Assembly: GCA_023389745.1 (NCBI GenBank) | Contig: JAEWED010000053.1 | Span: forward strand, 1 to 64,000 | From: Actinomycetes bacterium | Lineage (GTDB): Bacteria > Actinomycetota > Acidimicrobiia > Acidimicrobiales > Microtrichaceae | DNA length: 64,000 nt | Reading direction: 5' to 3' | Shown: positions 32,095 to 39,978 of the stretch, piece by piece | Position numbering within the stretch: the first letter of the stretch is position 1 | Layout: each line of letters starts with the position of its first letter | Made by a program: the position numbers and the translations under genes | Notes under the pieces: model-generated | The model's input: the letters and a program-made list of their open reading frames with translations, nothing else | What the model was told of the DNA's origin: nothing | The model's database searches: none

Positions 32095-33270
32095 TCACCC
32101 GACCCGTGCCGGCGTCAGGTAGGCGTCCATCCAGCCGCCGTTGGAGCCCTCGACCGAGAGCTCGTCGGCACCCATGATGCAGACCCGACCGCCGTCGAGC
32201 ACCTGCCCCGTGGCCCGACCGCAGTAGATGGCCCCGTACGAGAGCTGGGCGCCGGTCTGCAGCGACACCGACACCCGGGTCACCGAGTCGTCGGAGCGGT
32301 CCAGCAGGTACACGTCGACCACGCCGTTGGTGTCGTCCGGGTCGAGCAGCGTGGTGTCGGTGACGATCGCCGCGTAGCGGCCGTCGGGGCTGAAGCCGAT
32401 GGGCGCCACGTTGGCGTCGGGCCCGCCGGGGAACGGGGTCGAGGTACCGGCGTCGACGTCGTGGATCATCGCCGGGAACGAGCTGCCGAAGCCGAGGCCG
32501 AGCACCGTCGAGCCGTCGTCGGACACGACGTGCTGGACCCCGATGCCGAAGAACGAACCGCTCAACGGGCGGCGTTCCCCGGTCAGCAGGTCGTAGACGA
32601 AGTGGCCGCTCGTGTCGCCGCCCGACTGGTCGTTCCAGTGGTACATGATGAACCGGGCGTTGCCGCTGACGCCGAGCAGCGAGACGGCCCCGTAGCCGGG
32701 ACCGCCCGGCGGGCAGTCGGTCGAGGTGTCGGCGACCAGGTCGCGGATGACGCAGCGTGCCGGGGCCAGCCCCCAGGTACCGCCGACGCCGTGCACCGCG
32801 TACTCGCCGCCGTCGGTGACCGAGGGCGCGTTGAGGTCGCCGAGCACCGTCCAGGTGTCGGTCGTGCCGGTGACCCGGTCGTACACGCCGTAGGTGCCGT
32901 AGGGCTCGGCCTGCTCGAAACCGACGTAGCGCCCGTTGCGGCTGATCGTCGGGCCGTCGCCGCTGTCGGTCGCGATCCTGGTGACCGACCCGCTGACGTT
33001 GTTCCGCAGGAAGACGTCGTCGACGCCGTTGGTGTCACCAGGGACGAGGTTGGTGGCCGACGAGACGAACGCCGTCCACACGCCGTCCGCGCTGACGCTC
33101 GCCCGGTGTGCCGAAGCGTTGCCCGGCACGCCGCCGTCGCCGAGCGTGATCGGATGATCCGGACCGAACGTCGGGCCGCCTGCGTCAGGCGGGGGACCAC
33201 ACGCGACCGCGATCGCAGCGAGGGCCAGCGCCGCGACGACCCACCGCGCGCTCCGGAACCGATCAACCAT
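32095..33270 (-). CDS. Beta-propeller lipoprotein (WD40/TolB-like)
   Basis: Codes for 391 residues. The signal ends AIAVACGPP (Cys about 23). Repeated blades carry HRASVSADGVWTAFVSSATNLVPGDTNGVDDVFLRN and, later, GFSPDGRYAAIVTDTTLLDPDDTNGVVDVYLLDR-type pieces, the usual pattern of TolB-like/PD40 repeats found in secreted actinobacterial proteins. The ATG at 33270 is chosen because GGAGGGG lies 6 nt before it. The role is unknown. It is convergent with the peptidase gene. Confidence 0.78.
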   Translation of the reverse strand: MVDRFRSARWVVAALALAAIAVACGPPPDAGGPTFGPDHPITLGDGGVPGNASAHRASVSADGVWTAFVSSATNLVPGDTNGVDDVFLRNNVSGSVTRIATDSGDGPTISRNGRYVGFEQAEPYGTYGVYDRVTGTTDTWTVLGDLNAPSVTDGGEYAVHGVGGTWGLAPARCVIRDLVADTSTDCPPGGPGYGAVSLLGVSGNARFIMYHWNDQSGGDTSGHFVYDLLTGERRPLSGSFFGIGVQHVVSDDGSTVLGLGFGSSFPAMIHDVDAGTSTPFPGGPDANVAPIGFSPDGRYAAIVTDTTLLDPDDTNGVVDVYLLDRSDDSVTRVSVSLQTGAQLSYGAIYCGRATGQVLDGGRVCIMGADELSVEGSNGGWMDAYLTPARVG

Positions 33271-33342
33271 GCCCATCCCCCTCCACGATCTCCTCGACGC
33301 ACCGTAGCCCCGGCCGGTCGACGTCCACCGGCCGGTGGTACC

Positions 33343-33603
33343 ATGGCACCCATGCTGGTATCGATCGACCGCGCCGGGCGGATCGTGATCCCCAAAGAGG
33401 TCCGTGACCGCTTGGATCTGACCCCCGACACCGAGCTCGAACTGCAGGTGCTCGGCCATCTGATCCAGATCGAGCGCCCCCGTCGAGCGGTTCGGCGCCT
33501 CGAATGGACCACCGAGGGGCGGCCCTACTTCCCCGCCGACGAGTCCTCCCGGCAGATCAGCGACCTCGACGTGCAGCGGGTCCGGGATGCCGAGCAGCGC
33601 TGA
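33343..33603 (+). CDS. vapB: AbrB/VapB-type antitoxin
   Basis: The 86-residue product begins with a SpoVT-AbrB swapped-hairpin DNA-binding domain: VSIDRAGRIVIPKEVRDRLDLTPDTELEL. The C-terminal 40 residues (RRLEWTTEGRPYFPADES) would wrap the toxin. An alternative ATG is at 33352. It overlaps the PIN-domain gene by 17 nt, the standard toxin-antitoxin arrangement. It probably represses its own promoter. Confidence 0.85.
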   Translation: MAPMLVSIDRAGRIVIPKEVRDRLDLTPDTELELQVLGHLIQIERPRRAVRRLEWTTEGRPYFPADESSRQISDLDVQRVRDAEQR

Positions 33604-34030
33604 GGGGTCCTCCACCGATCGACAGCGCGTCGCGGTCGACACCAGTGTCGCCGTCGCGTTCCTCGACGCGGCGCACACCGCGCACCGCGTCTGCGCCGAG
33701 GCCCTCGACGGCCGCTCCGCCGCGCTCGCAGGGCATGCGGCGTTCGAGTCGCTCTCCGTGCTCACCCGGCTCCCGGGTCCCGCGCAGGTCACCGTCGGCG
33801 ACGCGGCGGCTGCGCTGGAGGCGGCGTTCGCGGAGCCGTGCTGGCTCTCACCGGAACAGCAGTCGCAGCTGCTGGTGACCCTGGGGCGCACGGGGATCGA
33901 CGGCGGCGCCGTCTACGACGCGTTGGTCGGCGAGGCAGCCCGTGTCCACGACCGCACGCTGCTCACGCGCGACCGGCGAGCGATCGCGACCTACGAGTTC
34001 CTCGGTGCCCCCTACGTGCTCGTCGACTGA
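33587..34030 (+). CDS. vapC: PIN-domain toxin, VapC type
   Basis: The 147-residue product has the PIN acidic residues: Asp in VAVDTSVAVAFL, Glu in HAAFESLSVLTRL, and Asp residues in VYDALVGEA and LLTRDRRAI. It is expected to be a Mg-dependent endoribonuclease, usually tRNA- or rRNA-specific, kept inactive by the upstream antitoxin. Its ATG lies inside the antitoxin gene. Confidence 0.87.
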   Translation: MPSSAEGSSTDRQRVAVDTSVAVAFLDAAHTAHRVCAEALDGRSAALAGHAAFESLSVLTRLPGPAQVTVGDAAAALEAAFAEPCWLSPEQQSQLLVTLGRTGIDGGAVYDALVGEAARVHDRTLLTRDRRAIATYEFLGAPYVLVD

Positions 34031-34063
34031 ACGCCCCCTCGGGGGTGGTGCCATGCTGGCCGG

Positions 34064-34228
34064 ATGAGCGCTGGCGACATGGGCGACTTCGACGACACCG
34101 ATGACGACCGGGCGCCGATCTGCCCGGAGTGCGGTGTCACCGCGCTGCCCGCCGAAGGGTCGACCTCGACCGGGTCCGGGTTCGTCTGCGAGAACCCTGA
34201 CTGCGACGCGTTCGGCGACGAGGTCTGA
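34064..34228 (+). CDS. Small zinc-ribbon protein
   Basis: Codes for 54 residues, starting MSAGDMGDFDDTDDDRAP. Two Cys pairs, ICPECG and VCENPDC, make a minimal zinc ribbon behind an acidic N-terminus. It follows the vapBC pair by 33 bp. The function is unknown; it may be a conserved actinobacterial orphan. Confidence 0.6.
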   Translation: MSAGDMGDFDDTDDDRAPICPECGVTALPAEGSTSTGSGFVCENPDCDAFGDEV

Positions 34229-34262
34229 TCCCGCCGGTCACGCCCCGCGCGGGACGGCTGGT

Positions 34263-35354
34263 TCAGGAGACTGTCCACGTCGCCCCGGACGAGATCAGCG
34301 CGGCCAGGTCGCCGGGGCCCTGGCGGGCGGTCTCGGCGTCGACCTGGGCCTGCACCTCGAGCTCGTAGACCGGGCGGGCGACGTCGCGGAACACCCCGAT
34401 CGGCGTCGGCGTGTGCGGGCCTTCGGACAGGCGGGACAACGCGAACGCGAGGGTCGGATCGTGGCGGTGCTCGTCGTGGATCAGCACCGACGCCTCGTCG
34501 ACCCGGTCGACCTCGACCACCGAGAGCTCTGCGAACTCGTTCTGCACCACTCCGTAGCGACCCTCGGCACCGAAGCGGATCGGCTCGCCGTGACGCAGCG
34601 GGATCAACATGTCCTCGCGGTTGTCGCGGGTCAGGATGTCGTCGAACGCGCCGTCGTTGAAGACGTTGCAGTTCTGGTACACCTCGACGAACGCCGCGCC
34701 GCGGTGCTCGTGTGCCCGGCGGAACGTCTCCTGCATGTGGGTGCGGTCCGAGTCGTGCGTCCGGGCCACGAAGGTGGCTTCGGCGCCCAACGCGACCGAG
34801 ATCGGGTTGAACGGGTGGTCGATGGAACCGAACGGCGTCGACTTGGTGACCTTGCCCATCTCGGACGTCGGTGAGTACTGGCCCTTGGTCAGCCCGTAGA
34901 TCTGGTTGTTGAACATCAGGATCTTCAGGTTCACGTTGCGCCGCAGGGCGTGCAGCAGGTGGTTCCCGCCGATCGACAACATGTCGCCGTCGCCGCCGAT
35001 CACCCAGACCGACAGGTCCGGACGGGTCATCGCGACGCCGGTCGCGATCGCCGGGGCACGGCCGTGGATCGAGTGCACGCCGTAGGTGTTCATGTAGTAC
35101 GGCAGCCGGGCGGCGCAGCCGATGCCCGAGACGAACACCATCTCGTGGGGCTGCAGGCCGAGCTCGGGCAGCATCAGCTGCATCGCGGCGAGGATCCCGT
35201 AGTCACCGCAGCCCGGGCACCAGCGGAGCTCCTGGTCGGTCACGAAGTCCTTGCGGCTCAACGTCACCGCCACCGCCGTCGCGGCCCCGTCGTCCACGGT
35301 TCCGGCGGCGTGCTGACCGTTCGCTCGGGGCTCGCCCTGCCCGTTCGTGCTCAT
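34263..35354 (-). CDS. korB: 2-oxoacid:ferredoxin oxidoreductase, beta subunit
   Basis: The 363-residue product has RWCPGCGDYGILAAM (Cys ligands for a [4Fe-4S] cluster), IGCAARLPYYMNTYGVHSIHGRA and the thiamine-diphosphate motif GGDGDMLSIGGNHLLHALRRN. With korA it forms the enzyme that oxidises 2-oxoglutarate (or another 2-oxoacid) with ferredoxin, replacing or supplementing 2-oxoglutarate dehydrogenase. The start overlaps the korA stop by ATGA. Confidence 0.93.
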   Translation of the reverse strand: MSTNGQGEPRANGQHAAGTVDDGAATAVAVTLSRKDFVTDQELRWCPGCGDYGILAAMQLMLPELGLQPHEMVFVSGIGCAARLPYYMNTYGVHSIHGRAPAIATGVAMTRPDLSVWVIGGDGDMLSIGGNHLLHALRRNVNLKILMFNNQIYGLTKGQYSPTSEMGKVTKSTPFGSIDHPFNPISVALGAEATFVARTHDSDRTHMQETFRRAHEHRGAAFVEVYQNCNVFNDGAFDDILTRDNREDMLIPLRHGEPIRFGAEGRYGVVQNEFAELSVVEVDRVDEASVLIHDEHRHDPTLAFALSRLSEGPHTPTPIGVFRDVARPVYELEVQAQVDAETARQGPGDLAALISSGATWTVS

Positions 35355-37228
35355 CGTCCGAGCTCGATCATCATGCGCTCCTCCATCTCGACCGCACCGA
35401 AGGGCACCCCCGTGACCTTGGTGAAGCTCTGCACGTCGGCCAGGTACCGGGCCCGCAGCAGCGAGGCGAGCTGCCCCAGGTTCATCTCGGGGCAGAGCAC
35501 CTTCGGATAGCGGGCCAGCACGTCGCCCAGATCCGCCGGCAACGGGTTCAGGTGCACGACCTGGGCCTGCGACACCCGGTACCCGTTGCGGCGCAGTCGC
35601 CGGATACCCGCGGTGATCGCACCCCACGTCGAGCCCCAACCGATCACGAGCAGGTCGGCGCCGTCGTCCTCGTCGAGCTCGACGCCCGGGATGTCGGCCG
35701 CGATCCCGTCGATCTTCGCCCGGCGCAGCTCGACCATGTGCTCGTGGTTGTCGGGCTGGTAGCTGATGTGGCCGGTGCCGTCGGCCTTCTCGATCCCGCC
35801 GATGCGGTGCTGCAGCCCCGGAGTGCCGGGCACCGCCCACGGCCTGGACAGCGTGACGGGGTCGTGCAGGTAGGGCCAGAACTCCGGTCGACCCTCGGCG
35901 TCGACGTGGTTGGGGCCGGTGGCGAAGTCCACGTCGATCCGTGGCAACGAGTCGACGTCGGGCAGCAGCCACGGCTCGGCGCTGTTGGCAAGGAAGCCGT
36001 CGGACAGCACGATCACCGGGGTTCGGTAGGTGATCGCCAGGCGGGTCGCCTCGATGGCGATGTCGAAGCAGTGCGTCGGCGAACGCGGTGCGAGCACGGG
36101 CAGCGGCGCCTCACCGTGTCGACCGAACATCGCGGCGAGCAGGTCGGTCTGTTCGGTCTTCGTGGGCATGCCCGTGGACGGCCCGGCGCGCTGCACGTCG
36201 ACGACGACGATCGGCAGCTCCAGGCTGATCGCCAACCCGAGCGCCTCGGACTTCAGGTCGAGACCCGGCCCCGAGGTGCCGGTCACTCCGAGCGCACCCG
36301 AGAACGACGCGCCGAGCGCGATCGCCGCCGCGGCGATCTCGTCCTCGGACTGCATCGTGCGGACACCGAAGTTCTTGTGCCGGCTGAGCTCGTGGAGGAT
36401 GTCCGAGGCCGGCGTGATCGGGTAGCTGGCGTAGACGAGCTCCAGCCCGGCCAGCTGCGCGCCGGCGATCAGCCCGTAGCTGATCGCCGTGTTGCCGTTG
36501 ATGTTCGTGTAGGTGCCCGGCGGCAACGACGCCGGCGCGACCTCGTAGGGGTGGTCGAACAGCTCGGCGGTCTCGCCGAAGTTCCGACCCGCCCGCACCG
36601 CCGCCAGATTGGCGTCACGCACCAGGGGGCGCGTGTCGTACTTGGCGGCGATCCACTCGACGAGGGGCTTGGTCGGACGGGTGTACATCCAGCAGATGAG
36701 ACCGAGGGCGAAGAAGTTCTTCGACCGCTCGGCGTCGCGACGCTTCACACCCAGACCGCTCGTCGCCTCGAGCGTCATCGAGGTCATCGGCACCAGGTAG
36801 ACGGTGAACGCCCCGAGCGAGCCGTCCTCGATCGGGTTGGTCCCGTAGCCGGCCTTGTCCAGGTCGCGCTCCTCGAAGGCATCGGCGTTGAGGATGAGCG
36901 TCGAGCCGGGGCCCAGGTCGGCGAGGTTGGCCTTGAGGGCGGCGGGGTTCATCGCGACCAGCACGTTGGGCGAGTCACCCGGCGTGACGATGTCGGTGTC
37001 GGAGATGTGGATCTGGAACGACGACACGCCGGGCACGGTGCCCGCCGGGGCCCTGATCTCGGCCGGGTAGTTCGGCAGCGTCGCCAGGTCGTTGCCGAAC
37101 AAGGCCGACAGCTCGGTGAACCGATCACCGACGAGCTGCATGCCGTCGCCGGAGTCACCGGCGAAGCGGATGACGACCCGGTCGACCTGCTCCCGCACGA
37201 CGTTGGGCGGAATTGCGGTGGTGGACAT
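35351..37228 (-). CDS. korA: 2-oxoacid:ferredoxin oxidoreductase, alpha subunit (gamma-alpha fusion)
   Basis: The 625-residue product has the gamma domain first (RFAGDSGDGMQLVGDRFTELSA, about 20-200), then the alpha domain (NGNTAISYGLIAGAQLAGLELVYASYPITPASDILHEL-type stretch) with VVVDVQRAGPSTGMPTKTEQTDLL. This is the KorA architecture of actinobacteria and other aerobes. It is the first gene of the korAB operon, divergent from ssrA. Confidence 0.94.
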   Translation of the reverse strand: MSTTAIPPNVVREQVDRVVIRFAGDSGDGMQLVGDRFTELSALFGNDLATLPNYPAEIRAPAGTVPGVSSFQIHISDTDIVTPGDSPNVLVAMNPAALKANLADLGPGSTLILNADAFEERDLDKAGYGTNPIEDGSLGAFTVYLVPMTSMTLEATSGLGVKRRDAERSKNFFALGLICWMYTRPTKPLVEWIAAKYDTRPLVRDANLAAVRAGRNFGETAELFDHPYEVAPASLPPGTYTNINGNTAISYGLIAGAQLAGLELVYASYPITPASDILHELSRHKNFGVRTMQSEDEIAAAAIALGASFSGALGVTGTSGPGLDLKSEALGLAISLELPIVVVDVQRAGPSTGMPTKTEQTDLLAAMFGRHGEAPLPVLAPRSPTHCFDIAIEATRLAITYRTPVIVLSDGFLANSAEPWLLPDVDSLPRIDVDFATGPNHVDAEGRPEFWPYLHDPVTLSRPWAVPGTPGLQHRIGGIEKADGTGHISYQPDNHEHMVELRRAKIDGIAADIPGVELDEDDGADLLVIGWGSTWGAITAGIRRLRRNGYRVSQAQVVHLNPLPADLGDVLARYPKVLCPEMNLGQLASLLRARYLADVQSFTKVTGVPFGAVEMEERMMIELGR

Positions 37229-37400
37229 GCCCGACCCCCTGTTCCCCTCCGCCGACCCCCCGGCGAACTGGTGACATTGAACCTACCCGTTGCAAACGCT
37301 CGTACCCGGTCTTGTCGTGCTTCTCACGTCCCCGACCCGATCACCGGACCGGGCCGGGTCGACCCCGGGAACCCGAGCGACGGCTGGGGTCACGGGCAGG

Positions 37401-37406
37401 TAGACT
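37401..37406 (+). promoter_or_regulatory. -10 element TAGACT for ssrA
   Basis: TAGACT ends 13 nt before the tmRNA 5' end. Confidence 0.5.
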
Positions 37407-37419
37407 GGTCGACGCACAT

Positions 37420-37813
37420 GGGGCTGACTGGTTTCGACGTTGGGACCTGGAAGTCGAATTTGCGACCCGAGTTGTCTCAGACTCGTTAAACGGGGGCACC
37501 AAATGAACCGCCAAGAATGAGCAGTTCGCTCTCGCCGCCTGATCTTTTTCAGTAGGTAGAAGAGCAAAACCGTGACCAGCAATGGCGCACGGGGCCGGAT
37601 CCCCACAGCCCGGCAACAGAAGTGGGGATGGACCGTAGGGAAAGACCACTGACGGCGTGAAAGAACGCTGACATCGGGGAAAGACCCGGCGGTGACCTCC
37701 TCGGAGGTCCACTGACCCGCCAGTCCGGTAGCCGCTAAGGCCGGAATGCGGGAATGGTCGTAGCGGGTTCGGTGACCACCTGGCGGACGGGGGTTCGATT
37801 CCCCCCAGCTCCA
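37420..37813 (+). ncRNA. ssrA: Transfer-messenger RNA (tmRNA)
   Basis: The tRNA-like domain pairs GGGGCTG (37420-37426) with CAGCTCC (37806-37812), with discriminator A and a 3' T-arm GGGGGTTCGATTCCCCC. The 5' GGTTTCGACG D-like loop is conserved. The tag frame runs at 37510-37542 from GCC to TGA and reads AKNEQFALAA, ending in the standard ALAA degron. CCA is not encoded (CGA follows). Pseudoknot-forming GC segments lie between the tag and the 3' domain. It rescues stalled ribosomes with SmpB. Confidence 0.95.
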
Positions 37814-37856
37814 CGAGGGGGTATCAGCGGAAATCCGCCGATTCTCCTAGCGAAAA

Positions 37857-37885
37857 TCAGGCCACTCTCAGCCGGGGTGGCCTGA
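37857..37885 (-). terminator. Terminator of the hsd operon, facing ssrA
   Basis: TCAGGCCAC (37857-37865) pairs perfectly with GTGGCCTGA (37877-37885) around an 11-nt loop. Read on the minus strand the hairpin is followed by TTTTCG. The stop codon of the RAMA-like gene lies within it, and it may also stop tmRNA transcription from the other side. Confidence 0.65.
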
Positions 37886-38830
37886 GTCGCGTTCGGCCCT
37901 ACCCGTAGGCGACTCCGCGACCTCGCTCTGCTCCACGAACTTGGTCCGCAGTTCGTTGAGTTTCGTTCCACCGAGGCGCGGCACTCGCCAGGCGTACCAA
38001 CCGTCGTAGGAGACGAGGTCTGCCGAGCGCATCGCGGCGAGTGAAGGCGACTGGTGCACGGTTCCGTCCGGGAGCACGAAGGTGCCGTCTCCGCGGATGG
38101 TCGCCTCATACCTGTCGCCGAGCCGAGGACGCACGAACTCCACCGGTTCATCCGGCTCGAGGAAGCCTGCCTCCAGAAGGTCTGCGACCGTGACCCGTCG
38201 ACCGTTCGCAGTCACTGCTGTCGGGCCGCTCGGTGGCGCTACGGCGGGAGAAGCCGCGGCTGGCTCGTGGTCGGCCTCGATGTCGACGATCCGTCGTCCG
38301 GCGGAATCTTCGTAAACCGTGACCGGGATGACGGTCACCGGCAACGAGTTCTCGCGTAGGAACTCCAGCGCCGAGCGCGTCCGTCCCTGGAAGTCGCGTG
38401 CGATGAGGTACAGCCGTGGCTGGGGGTTGATGGTGACCGGTGTGCTGCTCTCGGTGAAGTCCTGCCAGTCGCGAAAGAACGCCTCGGGACCCGCGTGGCC
38501 GGGCGCACGGTTGTACAGGCCGGAGATCTCGTCGAGGTTCGTGAGGCGAGCCCATCCGGCGTACTCGAGGCACTGTGCCAGTTGGCCTCGGTCGATGTCG
38601 CGCTTGACCTCGATGACGACCACTCGTCCGCCTTCGTCGAGGGCAAGGAGGTCCGGCACTCCCCCACCCGCGATGCGAGCTTGGCGGGCAACGGGGAAGA
38701 GCGGCTCACCGGTGAACGCCTCGAGGTCGTCCCACACGAGGGCCTCGATCTCCTGTTCGTACAGGTCGGGTCCAGGGCGCAGGCGGTTGAACGGGGTCAG
38801 ACCGTCGGCGGTGTGTTCGTACAGTGGCAA
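37868..38830 (-). CDS. PD-(D/E)xK nuclease-like protein with C-terminal RAMA-like domain
   Basis: The 320-residue product's N-terminal half resembles a DUF91/PD-(D/E)xK nuclease: GGGVPDLLALDEGGRVVVIEVKRDIDRGQLAQ has the D...ExK pattern at about 60-85. The C-terminal half (about 235-310) reads as a RAMA (restriction enzyme adenine methylase-associated) domain: VTVADLLEAGFLEPDEP, YEATIRGDGTFVLPDG and DGWYAWRV. The TTG start at 38830 is preferred because GGAGG lies 9 nt before it and the previous stop is 2 nt upstream. It is the last gene of the hsd operon. RAMA domains are proposed to sense modified DNA, so it may act on methylated or foreign sites. Confidence 0.72.
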   Translation of the reverse strand: MPLYEHTADGLTPFNRLRPGPDLYEQEIEALVWDDLEAFTGEPLFPVARQARIAGGGVPDLLALDEGGRVVVIEVKRDIDRGQLAQCLEYAGWARLTNLDEISGLYNRAPGHAGPEAFFRDWQDFTESSTPVTINPQPRLYLIARDFQGRTRSALEFLRENSLPVTVIPVTVYEDSAGRRIVDIEADHEPAAASPAVAPPSGPTAVTANGRRVTVADLLEAGFLEPDEPVEFVRPRLGDRYEATIRGDGTFVLPDGTVHQSPSLAAMRSADLVSYDGWYAWRVPRLGGTKLNELRTKFVEQSEVAESPTGRAERDSGHPG

Positions 38831-38832
38831 GG

Positions 38833-39978
38833 TCAGGATCCTCCGTCGGCGACCTGGATTACCCAGTCGAGCGTCGAGAGCACTCGCTGCACAACGCCGT
38901 CCTCCGTCAGGCATGTGACCGGCAGCGACGGGAGGCCGTCGAGGTTGTCACCGAGCACTGTCGTACCGGCTGCGCTGCTCATCCGCTCGACGAACTCGGC
39001 TCGTACGGCGTCGTCCTCGAATGCGGGGTGATTCCGCAGGTAACGGAGGAACAGCGACAGCTTGCCTGGGCGTGGGTCAAGAACGAGGGGCCAGTAGGTC
39101 CGCCCTGTCCCTTTGGTGTCGAGGTTCAAGAACAGCTTCGGACTGCGGACCGAAGTGCCGATGGTCACGCGCGCCCCCCGCTTCTTTGCGCCGGTGACCA
39201 GCTGCGCGGCGGCGTTCACAACCTCCTGCCCCTGCGCCTCGCGAAGGGTGTCCCAGAACTCCTCTTCGCTGCGTCGGATCGCAGCCGTCTTACGGGTCGC
39301 GCCTGGAGAGCTGCGGCCGTGCACGACCGGCTGGTACGCCACGAGGGCGTTGCCGTCGCCGGCGACGTGGCGGGCAACCTCGACCCCGAGTACCTCAGCG
39401 TTGTTGAGCTGCCCGTTGAGGAACTCGATGATGCGGGTCAACGTTGCTGGCAGGTGGTCGGCGACGAAGAGGAGACGGAGCTTGCCGGCGTCGATGTTGG
39501 TCTGTACGGCACTCCAGAACTCATCTTCCTCGAGCCCGGCGACGGCTAGAAGTTCCTCGAGCTCAGCGACGCGGTCGGCGCCCGGGGTCGCGTACCTCGG
39601 GTTCAGCCATCTCTCACGTAGCGTCTCGGCCGACCAGTCGATGGTGAACGAGGCTGCGTAGTCGAGCATCTGCGCAACGACCTCCCGTCGGAGACGGGGG
39701 TCGCTGCTGCGCTTCACCTCGACCAGCGTCGGTCGAGCATCTGATCCGATGAACAGGTGGTCGAGCCGCCAGCTGCCCGACTCGGATTCCTCCGCCTTGA
39801 TGGGAAGCTCCTGGTCCACCAGCAGCCACCGTCCCGGTTCGCCGCCGTCTTCCAGGGCGCCAGCGAGAACGGCCGGGTTCTCAGCGAGAAGCTGTTGGAA
39901 GTCACTTTCCGTTGCGTACCCCTCCCGCTCGAGAGGCACCAGTTGTCCGGTCGGCTCGGTCACCCACAGGCTCGGCAT
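38833..39978 (-). CDS. PD-(D/E)xK nuclease-like accessory protein of the hsd operon
   Basis: The 381-residue product's N-terminal part has a nuclease-like core, WRLDHLFIGSDARPTLVEVKRSSDPRLRREVVAQMLDYAA at about 65-105, again with D...ExK. A middle region contains LRLLFVADHLPATLTRIIEFLNGQL and the rest has no domain I recognise. The ATG shares a base with the hsdR stop (TGATG), so it is co-translated with hsdR. It could guide or add DNA cleavage to the type I system. It is not a standard hsd component. Confidence 0.7.
   Translation of the reverse strand: MPSLWVTEPTGQLVPLEREGYATESDFQQLLAENPAVLAGALEDGGEPGRWLLVDQELPIKAEESESGSWRLDHLFIGSDARPTLVEVKRSSDPRLRREVVAQMLDYAASFTIDWSAETLRERWLNPRYATPGADRVAELEELLAVAGLEEDEFWSAVQTNIDAGKLRLLFVADHLPATLTRIIEFLNGQLNNAEVLGVEVARHVAGDGNALVAYQPVVHGRSSPGATRKTAAIRRSEEEFWDTLREAQGQEVVNAAAQLVTGAKKRGARVTIGTSVRSPKLFLNLDTKGTGRTYWPLVLDPRPGKLSLFLRYLRNHPAFEDDAVRAEFVERMSSAAGTTVLGDNLDGLPSLPVTCLTEDGVVQRVLSTLDWVIQVADGGS

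Noticed and set aside
35552..37489. Long plus-strand open frame opposite korA
   Set aside because: It mirrors the korA codon pattern, shows no motif, and would read into the tmRNA.
37495..37560. Alternative tmRNA tag reading from GCA CCA AAT
   Set aside because: It would give a long tag without the ALAA ending; the GCC frame ends in ALAA-stop.
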